The position numbers were made by a program, and so were the translations under genes. A stretch of 12,298 bases of DNA from SIAJ01 sp036266155 (GTDB lineage Bacteria > Planctomycetota > Planctomycetia > Gemmatales > Gemmataceae), in the NCBI GenBank assembly GCA_036266155.1, contig DATANR010000241.1, positions 1-12,298 of the forward strand, in the 5' to 3' direction. The notes under the pieces were generated by a model. The model ran no database searches, was not told the DNA's origin, and saw only the letters and a list, made by a program, of their open reading frames with translations. Shown one piece after another: positions 7,101 through 12,298 of this stretch (position 1 is the stretch's first letter; every line of letters begins with the position of its first letter).

Positions 7101-7988
7101 ATGAGCCGTGTCGCATTGCTCTCCATTGCTGTCATCGTGTTCTTGCTCTCGGGTAGCGCCGCACTGGCGCAACCGCCCAAGGTCGCGGTGCCTGAAGGCG
7201 TCGTCTTCGAGCGCGACGTCGAATATGCGAATCCGGACAATCAGCATTTGCAATTGAACCTGGCCCGGCCGAAGGACGGCGACGGCCCATTCCCCGCGGT
7301 CATCTGCATCCACGGCGGCGGCTTCCGGGCCGGCAGCCGCGAAGGGTACAACAACCAGATCTTGAAGCTCGCGCAGAACGGCTATGTGGCCGTCACCGTG
7401 AGCTATCGGCTCGCTCCGAAGTATCAGTTCCCGGCGGCCGTGCACGACACCAAGGCGGCCGTGCGCTGGGTGCGGGCCAACGCGAAGAAGTATCACATCG
7501 ATCCGGACCGCATCGGCGTTACCGGCGGCTCGGCCGGCGGACATCTCGTGCAATTCCTCGGCGTGACGGCCGACGTGAAGGACTTTGAAGGCGATCAGAA
7601 CCCCGGCTTCTCAAGCCGCGTGAACTGCGTGGTGAACGTCTATGGCCCGAGCGATTTCACCAAGAGTTACGGCAAGAGCGTCGACGCCGCCCAGGTGCTT
7701 CCCCTCTGGCTCGGCGGCGACTTGAACACGGCCAAGCAGGCCCACCTGCGTGCGAGCCCTCTGTATTGGGTGACGCCGAACGCCGCCCCGACGCTGTGCA
7801 TTCATGGGACCGAAGACAAGTACGTCCATCATGAACAGGCGCAGTGGATCGTCGACAAGCTCAAGGCCGCCGGCGTCGAGGCGGACCTGCTGTTGCTCGA
7901 AGGCGCCGGCCACGGCTTCAAGGGGGCGGATGCGGAGAAGGCGGATAAGGCGATGCTCGAGTTCTTTGCGAAACACCTGAAGAAGTAG
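7101..7988 (+). CDS. Secreted alpha/beta hydrolase, BD-FAE/esterase-lipase type
   Basis: Predicted 295-aa exported esterase of the alpha/beta-hydrolase fold, closest in style to the BD-FAE group (feruloyl/acetyl-xylan esterases) and related carboxylesterases; real substrate unknown. Seen: a classic signal peptide (residues 1-23, hydrophobic SIAVIVFLLSGSAALA, cleavage likely after ALA); oxyanion-hole motif HGGGF (71-75); VSYRLAPKYQFPAAVHD (100-116); nucleophile elbow GGSAGG with S144; acid D239 in HGTEDKYV; and catalytic H271 in GAGHGF. All three triad residues are present and the C-terminus is complete. The ATG at 7101 gives the signal peptide directly; an in-frame ATG at 6921 would bury it behind 60 residues. 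No Shine-Dalgarno sequence is apparent. Divergent from the protease gene, so the two extracellular hydrolases may share a regulatory region. Confidence 0.93.
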   Translation: MSRVALLSIAVIVFLLSGSAALAQPPKVAVPEGVVFERDVEYANPDNQHLQLNLARPKDGDGPFPAVICIHGGGFRAGSREGYNNQILKLAQNGYVAVTVSYRLAPKYQFPAAVHDTKAAVRWVRANAKKYHIDPDRIGVTGGSAGGHLVQFLGVTADVKDFEGDQNPGFSSRVNCVVNVYGPSDFTKSYGKSVDAAQVLPLWLGGDLNTAKQAHLRASPLYWVTPNAAPTLCIHGTEDKYVHHEQAQWIVDKLKAAGVEADLLLLEGAGHGFKGADAEKADKAMLEFFAKHLKK

Positions 7989-8100
7989 AACCGCTCGTTC
8001 GTATTCGTCCGGTGAACGACGTAATTGCTCTGTCCCGCGCCGAACCGGGATAGAGCGAGGGCGTCACCGGCGCCGGATCGGCAGGCTGAGGACATCCCGA

Positions 8101-8129
8101 CGTACAGACGGCCGGCCGGCCGATGTACG
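8101..8129. repeat. GC-rich hairpin CGTACA...TGTACG
   Basis: CGTACA (8101-8106) pairs with TGTACG (8124-8129). Inside is a second perfect stem, CGGCC (8109-8113) with GGCCG (8118-8122), around a GGCC loop. Only 2 and 1 unpaired bases separate the stems. No U-run follows on either strand, so a classical intrinsic terminator is not shown, though a bidirectional terminator between the convergent genes is possible. Confidence 0.5.
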
Positions 8130-8352
8130 GTCGCGCCGGGTAGCTCTGCCACACCGAGCCGGGCGGACAGCCGCGGCCCTTGGGCAACGGGATCGGGACA
8201 TTCAAACAGAATCCAACTGACGTCGATCCGCGCCATTGGTGATTAACCTCGGACGGAGTGAGCGACCGGAGAACGGCAGGCGCGCAACGAAAGGTTCTCG
8301 GACCTGGTCACACGACACCCCGCGTCCATCTCTCTGCACAAGCCCTGCGCAC

Positions 8353-8375
8353 TGCCGGAATGGCCCACTCCGGCA
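8353..8375 (-). terminator. Possible hairpin terminator of the poly-Ser gene
   Basis: TGCCGGA (8353-8359) and TCCGGCA (8369-8375) form a perfect 7-bp stem with a 9-nt loop, starting four bases after the TAG stop (8380-8382) on the minus strand. The position fits a terminator, but there is no downstream U-run. Confidence 0.4.
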
Positions 8376-8379
8376 CGTG

Positions 8380-9377
8380 CTATTCGACGATGACGACGGG
8401 CTCGTAGATCGTCTCGGACCGCCCTGCCGGTGCCGCCGCCACAATCCGGAAGCTCAGACTGCGGTACGGAGGCGGCGCGGCGCCGAGCGCCGAGCACGCG
8501 GCGACAGTAAACTCCACGTTGTCGAAGCTCGAGCGGAGCGTCTGATCTTTACGGAAGCGCAGGTACAGGGTCGCGTGGGACGACATCCTGTTGTGGCCCG
8601 CCCATTCCTGACCGTCCCAGGTCAATTCGATCGAGCCTTCGCCCGGCACGCTGGCAAACAAGGTGGCCTGGAGATAACGACCGCCATGCAGCACCGTCGC
8701 GGCCGCGAACCCCCGCGTCGTGCCCCGAAGGAAGCCAAGGCCGTGGATGAAACTGCTCTCGCTGTCGCCAGAACTGTCGGACGCCGACGAATCGCCGTCG
8801 CCGCCCAACCTGACGCCGCCGATGGGCGTGCCGTCGCCAGAGGATTCACCGCCATCCGACGAACTGCTGTCGGACGAGGAACTGCTGCTCGATGAGGAAC
8901 TGCTGCTCGACGAGGAACTGCCGCTCGATGAGGAACTACTCGACGAGGAACTGCTGCTCCCGGAGGAACTGCTGCTGGACGAACTGTCCAAAGCCGTGAC
9001 GCGACGCGAAGATCGGCGTAGTCCGTGATCTTGTCGACCTGGTCCGCAGTCAACGTCAGGACATAATCCTGGAACGGACCGCTCGAACTGAAGTTCAGCG
9101 TTTCGCCAGCGATGACCAACGTGCCTTGCAAGAGCTCAATCAGGATGCTGCTGGTCCCCGCATCGAACTGACGCAACCGCACGGTCAACTTGTGGTCCCC
9201 GGTCATGGGGACGCCAATCTCAGGAAGGCGCACCTCGAATTTGTCGCCGCCCGGCTCGCCGTCGCTGCTGACGAACGTCGAATCACCCGGATGGGGGTCG
9301 CTGACTTGCGCATACACCGGCGTCGGCGTCCAATGTCTCGTCGAGACGTCCGACACCGGTTGGGCCTTCTGGGTCAC
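8380..9377 (-). pseudogene. Poly-serine, probably surface-associated protein, broken by one frameshift
   Basis: Two adjacent minus-strand frames make one protein of about 332 aa if a single frameshift near 9000 is repaired. The N-terminal part (GTG at 9377, 125 residues) reads through HWTPTPVYAQVSDPHPG, KFEVRLPEI, HKLTVRLRQF, SSILIELLQGTLVIAGETL, YVLTLTADQVDKITDYADLRV and looks like a beta-sandwich domain. The other frame continues RVTALD, about 45 residues almost all serine, a Gly/Asp/Ser linker, then a beta-rich domain (YLQATLFASVPG, GSIELTWDGQEWAG, ATLYLRFRKD, VEFTVAACSALG) ending EPVVIVE. Without repair the first frame runs through the Ser-coding DNA as an Ala/Val/Pro/Arg repeat and ends at 8622. 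The GTG start has AAGGGAGAGA just upstream; a TTG at 9407 is the alternative. The layout recalls serine-rich proteins of planctomycetes, but I cannot name the family. A sequencing error would make it an intact gene. Confidence 0.7.
8876..8986. repeat. 18-bp tandem repeat encoding the poly-serine tract
   Basis: Imperfect 18-bp units of the form GAGGAACTGCTGCTCGAY (plus strand) start at 8876, 8894, 8912, 8945 and 8963, with one 15-bp unit at 8930-8944 and a partial unit from 8981. On the minus strand each unit encodes six serines (five in the short unit) using both TCN and AGY codons. Unit lengths are multiples of three, so copy-number change would lengthen or shorten the serine tract without breaking the frame. 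Confidence 0.85.
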
Positions 9378-9863
9378 ACGTCTCTCCCTTGCCAGATCCG
9401 ACGCCAAGGGCCGACTGTCCGCGCTGCTCCTCGCTGGTCCAGACCGCCAAATTCAAGAACTGCTGCACACGCCCGAATTGCCGAGAAAAAGGCACGAATG
9501 CCAAAAAGCGCTGAGAAAGTTGGAGTGAAAGATACCCGGACCAAACGCCCACCCGCAAGCAAAATCCAAAAAAATACCCACCACCAACGCCAGCACGCTG
9601 TGCTGCCCGACCGCGATGTTACGCGTCGCATGCCTTCGTTCTGTTCCAGCCCGAATTTGGGACCAAGTTCTGGTGTTCCCGTTCGTACATGTCGACCCGG
9701 AGAGATGGTCAAACGCGTTGTACTCCGACAACTCGAAACTCCGTGGAAGAAAGGGGATGCCGAACTGAAGACCCGTGGGCGGGACACATGCCGAGAACAC
9801 CGCGTCTCGCTTCCATGTTCATGTAACGACCCCGGATAGCGGCCTGATGGTGACGCTCATGCG
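9378..9863. other. 486-bp region without a recognisable gene
   Basis: Lies between the start of the poly-Ser gene and the end of the IS3 orfB. Several overlapping frames are open on both strands, as expected in GC-rich DNA. None has a good start, a family motif or a neighbour-like codon pattern. One minus frame encodes a Trp/Phe-rich hydrophobic run (WRWWWVFFWILLAGG), but the adjacent minus frame is hydrophobic at the same place, so this is probably a composition effect. The right edge, from 9822, probably belongs to the IS element. The promoter of the poly-Ser gene should lie here; I see no clear -35/-10 pair. Confidence 0.5.
9381..9390 (-). promoter_or_regulatory. Shine-Dalgarno AAGGGAGAGA before the poly-Ser gene
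   Basis: On the minus strand AGGGAG stands six bases before GTG at 9377. This favours that start over the TTG at 9407, which lies upstream of the site. Confidence 0.55.
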
Positions 9864-10790
9864 TCATTGCCAAACTTGAGTTTGACGAGCCGGGTAACCG
9901 AGGGCCGAGTGCTGGCGTTCGATGCGGTAGTAATCGCTGTACTCGTCGATCACGCGGCGGGCGGCCCAATAGTTGTCATATTCGGTCATTTCCAATTCCG
10001 TCTTGAACGTGCCGAAGCACGATTCCATGAACGCGTTGTCGTAGATATTGCCGGCCCGACTCATGCTCTGCACGATCGCTGCTCGGCGCAGCACGGCTCG
10101 GTAACGCGCGCTGGCATACTGGCCACCGCGATCGGTGTGATGCACGAGCTGCGCTGGCGGTTGCCGTTCGCGGATCGCCATCCGCAGCGCCGCCAACGTC
10201 AAGTCGTCGGTCATGGTTTCGGCCAACTCCCAACCGACGATGTCACGTGAGTAGCGATCCATCAGCGTTGCCAAGTAACAGAAGACGTCGCCCTGCAATG
10301 GCACGTAGGTGATATCGCCCACCCACAATTGGTTGCGCCGGCATGGGTCCGGCGCGTCCAGGATCAGGTTGGGACTGTATCCCAAGGTGTGACGACTATC
10401 GGTGGTCTTGGGCACGAACGACTTCGGCTGGAGCGCGCGTAAACCCTGGTTTTTCAGGATTCTGGCCACGCAACGCGGACTGCATACCTCACCCATGTCG
10501 GCCAACACGGCGGCGATTCGGCGCGCTCCGTAACGACGACGATGTTGCCAGAACACTGCGCGGACCAGCGGTGTGAGGGTCGCCTCACGCTGCTCACGCG
10601 GCGACGGCTCACGTTGATGCCAGGCGTAGTACGCGGAGCGACATACGTCCAACACCGAGCACACCGTCGCCGCCGCACACCGATTCTCCTGGACGATGGC
10701 GGCGACCGCGGCGTAGATGTCGGTCACTCGTTGCGGCCGAAATCCGTGTGCGGTGTTCCAAAAAAGGGAAGTGGGCCCAGAGTCGCGCAC
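9822..10790 (-). mobile_element. Truncated IS3-family insertion sequence
   Basis: The element keeps its orfB but no orfA. Only 54 bp separate the orfB start from the S10 peptidase stop at 10845, too little for the roughly 300-bp orfA that normally precedes orfB. The distal end is proposed at 9822, where TGTAACGACCCCGGATAGCG begins with the TG typical of IS3-family ends, 42 bp beyond the orfB stop. No inverted partner of this end is seen on the other side. The left boundary is therefore lost and the limits given are approximate. Confidence 0.65.
9864..10790 (-). CDS. IS3-family transposase OrfB (catalytic subunit), orphan
   Basis: Predicted 308-aa OrfB of an IS3-family element, the catalytic part of the OrfAB transposase. 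Seen: a helix-turn-helix-like N-terminal part (VCSVLDVCRSAYYAWHQREPS, about 43-64), YGARRIAAVLADMG (87-100), then the integrase core with D159 in WVGDITYV, D220 in LVHHTDRGGQYAS and E256 in NAFMESCFGTFKTEL. The D-35-E spacing is exact, and the tail HSALGYPARQTQ is typical. The catalytic triad is intact and there is no internal stop. The GTG at 10790 is simply the first usable start; the natural protein is normally made by a -1 frameshift from orfA, and a more internal GTG (VTDIYAAV, residue 22) may mark where OrfB homology begins. With orfA lost the element should not move by itself. Confidence 0.92.
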   Translation of the reverse strand: MRDSGPTSLFWNTAHGFRPQRVTDIYAAVAAIVQENRCAAATVCSVLDVCRSAYYAWHQREPSPREQREATLTPLVRAVFWQHRRRYGARRIAAVLADMGEVCSPRCVARILKNQGLRALQPKSFVPKTTDSRHTLGYSPNLILDAPDPCRRNQLWVGDITYVPLQGDVFCYLATLMDRYSRDIVGWELAETMTDDLTLAALRMAIRERQPPAQLVHHTDRGGQYASARYRAVLRRAAIVQSMSRAGNIYDNAFMESCFGTFKTELEMTEYDNYWAARRVIDEYSDYYRIERQHSALGYPARQTQVWQ

Positions 10791-10844
10791 AACGCGATTC
10801 CAGACTCAAATTCGATTGCTGCGAAACTGAAAAGCAGAACAACC

Positions 10845-12164
10845 CTACGGCTTCGCCGTCAGAAACGCTGCCGCGTCCTTCTTCAGCTTGATCAGCGACG
10901 GCTTGTGGACGTACATCATGTGGCCGGCTTCGTAGTAGGTCATCGTCACGCGATCAAGCAGTTTGCGGTCGGAGTCGAGGTGTTTGATCGTGTACTGCGT
11001 GGCGGTGTACGGAGTCGCGAGGTCAAAGTAGCCGTTGGCCACGAAGACGCGGAGGTCGGCGTTCTCGGTCATCGCCGAGCGCAGGGCCGGGGCGACGTTC
11101 AGATAGCGGTTGGTGGCCGAACCGTAATTCCACGGGTGAACACGGCCGGTCAGGATTTCGTAGGGCAGGTCGCTTTCAAACTTCAGTTCGCCGCGCACGT
11201 AGGCGTTGAAGCCTTCGGTGAATGTGCCCTGCACCGCGGCGTAGCTGGCGTCGTACTCGGGCCGCTCGTTGGCGTCGATCGAATCCTTCCCCAGATAGCG
11301 GCTGTCGAAGCGGCCGACCGTACGGCCGCGGTCGCGCAGCAGTTCACGCATGAAGCGCTGGCCCTCGATACGCAGGTCGTTGCGCAGGACGAATTCCTCG
11401 GAGAGGCCGGTGAGCCGGGCCAGCTTCGCGGCGACTGCTTTGCGATCGGCAGCCGTCATCGCCGATCCGCGGTGCAGCGCCTGCAAGTAGTCGCCGGCCG
11501 CAAACGCTTCGGCCTCCGCCAGGGTCTTCGCGAAGTCGCCTTGCAGGGCGGGCTCGAGTTTCTGGTGATACCAGGCCGTGGCCGTGTAGCTCGGCAGGAA
11601 GAGCGGATAGGGCAGGTCGTTGCCGTCGTCGAAGCGAATCGTCGCGAAGTTCAACACGGCCGAGATCAACATGATGCCGTTGAGCCGCATGCCAAGCCGG
11701 GATTGAAGATGGCTCGCGAGGCCCGCCGCGCGTGTCGTTCCGTAACTCTCGCCAGCCAGAAATTTGGGCGACGCCCATCGATTATTGCGCGTGATATAGA
11801 GGCGAATGAAGTCGCCGATGGATTGCAGATCTTCCTGAACGCCATGAAATTGCTTGGCGTTCCTTTCGTCGGCCGCCCGGCTGAACCCGGTGCTGACGGG
11901 ATCGATGAAGACGAGATCGGTCAAGTCGAGCAGCGACGCATCGTTGTCCACAAGTCGAGCCGGCGGCGCGAGCGGCTGGCCGTCGTCCGTGAACGCCACG
12001 CGCCGGGGGCCGAGCGTCCCCAGGTGCAGCCAGACCGACGACGAGCCGGGGCCGCCGTTGAAGCAAAAGGTAATTGGCCGCTTGGAAGCCTCCTCGCCCG
12101 TCTTGGTATAAGCGATGGAGAAAATGCTTGCCTGCGGCTTACCATCCTCATCCTTCAAAATCAT
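10845..12164 (-). pseudogene. S10 serine carboxypeptidase-like protein, 5'-truncated
   Basis: 439 residues of a peptidase-family S10 (serine carboxypeptidase-like) protein; such bacterial enzymes are normally exported. Seen: oxyanion motif NGGPGSSSVWLHLG (36-49), VFIDPVSTGFSRA (85-97), nucleophile S140 in GESYG, D381 in NGYFDLATPY and H415 in YYEAGHMMYVHKP, so the triad is complete, and the C-terminus ends naturally. The N-terminus is abnormal: family proteins have a signal peptide and a first beta-strand segment before the 'xLKDEDGKPQASIF' region, but here the only start is an ATG giving MILKDEDGKP. The frame stays open upstream to a TAA near 12280 without any ATG, GTG or TTG, encodes nothing like a signal peptide, and has no Shine-Dalgarno site. 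I infer loss of the 5' end. If translated from 12164 the product would stay in the cytoplasm. Confidence 0.72.
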
Positions 12165-12264
12165 CGTCGCGGCTGACGACGAGGACTTCGAGGCGTGGGC
12201 AACGCAGCAATTCGCAACCGACCGTCGAAAGCGACCTAAAGGCGTGGTGGAGGTAGAGCTATGA
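12115..12264 (+). CDS. Small reading frame, probable 3' remnant of a plus-strand gene
   Basis: A 49-codon frame from ATG 12115 to TGA 12264. Its first part (MEKMLACGLPSSS) is antisense to the S10 gene and probably meaningless. The rest (VAADDEDFEAWATQQ ... RRKRPKGVVEVEL) has the charged, non-repetitive look of a real C-terminus. Its TGA overlaps the ATG of the next gene as ATGA, the usual sign of translational coupling, and the next gene's GGAGGT lies inside it. I do not recognise the family. It may be the tail of a gene whose 5' part was lost where it meets the truncated S10 gene. Confidence 0.4.
   Translation: MEKMLACGLPSSSFKIIVAADDEDFEAWATQQFATDRRKRPKGVVEVEL
12249..12254 (+). promoter_or_regulatory. 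Strong Shine-Dalgarno GGAGGT for the edge gene
   Basis: GGAGGT stands six bases before the ATG at 12261. It is a perfect core match and the best ribosome site on the plus strand in this window. Confidence 0.75.
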
Positions 12265-12298
12265 CGGAACTGTTAACGCCCGAAGGCTATGAGCAGAC
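12261..12298 (+). CDS. Start of an unidentified plus-strand gene, cut by the window edge
   Basis: Only 12 codons are visible: MTELLTPEGYEQ. The GGAGGT site six bases upstream and the ATGA overlap with the frame ending at 12264 support a real start. The peptide is too short for a family call. Confidence 0.6.
   Translation, partial: MTELLTPEGYEQ

Larger units (their letters stand above)
7989..8379. other. 391-bp gene-poor region between convergent genes
   Basis: Lies between the ends of the esterase (plus) and the broken poly-Ser gene (minus). It contains two GC-rich hairpins (8101-8129 and 8353-8375) and no recognisable gene. One minus-strand frame, from a TTG at 8205 toward about 8000, has mostly G or C at third codon positions and encodes a Pro/Cys-rich peptide (PIPLPKGRGCPPGSVWQ). 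It has no good start or family match and runs into the esterase antisense, so it is not called. It could be a remnant of a small gene. Confidence 0.5.

Noticed and set aside
7829..8236. Minus-strand frame MARIDVSWILFECPDPV..., considered as a gene in the gap after the esterase
   Set aside because: About 160 bp is antisense to the esterase, there is no Shine-Dalgarno site, and a competing frame in the same gap has a better codon pattern.
8876..8986. Tandem repeat considered as a CRISPR array
   Set aside because: Units are contiguous with no spacers and lie inside coding sequence.
8720..9028. Acidic DEELLL-repeat peptide on the plus strand
   Set aside because: It is the complement of the serine-coding 18-bp repeat; the beta-domain flanks on the minus strand show which strand codes.
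9374..9787. 137-codon minus-strand frame with a hydrophobic WWWVFFWILL segment, considered as a small membrane protein
   Set aside because: No good start or ribosome site, an adjacent frame is equally open and hydrophobic, and it runs into the start of the poly-Ser gene.
10735..10844. Slippery T-run (CCCTTTTTTGG on the minus strand) as the programmed frameshift of an orfA-orfB pair
   Set aside because: There is no orfA frame upstream; the S10 gene's stop is only 54 bp before the orfB start, so no frameshift substrate exists here.
10542..12176. 544-codon open frame on the plus strand opposite the S10 and IS3 genes
   Set aside because: It spans two unrelated genes and their gap in antisense, has no recognisable motif and is the usual shadow frame in GC-rich DNA; the minus-strand genes have complete catalytic motifs.

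Overview
The window looks like chromosomal DNA of a planctomycete. It is GC-rich. A large secreted protease carries the LEDR-type N-terminal motif (LRTEALEDRTVP) common in giant exported planctomycete proteins. It also has a GlmU-like protein of the alternative bacterial type, a poly-serine protein, and a long intergenic palindrome built on the 'TTCGTG...TTTCGTGGTTTC' theme. This assignment is by pattern recognition; no search was possible.

Left half (1-7988) is ordinary and intact. On the minus strand, in transcription order, lie a large subtilisin-family protease (6903-3808), truB (3712-2852), a GlmU-like nucleotidyltransferase/left-handed beta-helix protein (2587-1313) and a Gfo/Idh/MocA oxidoreductase (1205-18). 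The gaps (95, 264 and 107 bp) are too wide for one tight operon, and two of them hold inverted repeats. A secreted BD-FAE-type alpha/beta hydrolase (7101-7988, plus) diverges from the protease across a 197-bp intergenic region that probably holds both promoters.

Right half (about 7989-12298) looks like decaying accessory DNA. A poly-serine protein gene (9377-8380, minus) is broken by one frameshift at about 9000. An IS3-family orfB (10790-9864, minus) keeps its full DDE triad, but orfA and the left end are missing. An S10 serine-carboxypeptidase-like gene (12164-10845, minus) keeps all its catalytic residues but has no export signal or plausible start. It meets, near 12150-12165, the tail of a plus-strand reading frame that overlaps (ATGA) the start of a new plus-strand gene running off the window edge. 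Two gene-poor stretches (7989-8379 and 9378-9863) hold hairpins but no convincing gene.

I found no defence system, CRISPR array, tRNA, rRNA or clearly new multigene system. The items most worth a second look are the palindromic repeat that supplies the stop codon of the GlmU-like gene, the AAAGAGCGCCA repeat cluster downstream of truB, the one-step-repairable frameshift in the poly-Ser gene, and the head-on junction of two truncated frames at 12.15 kb.
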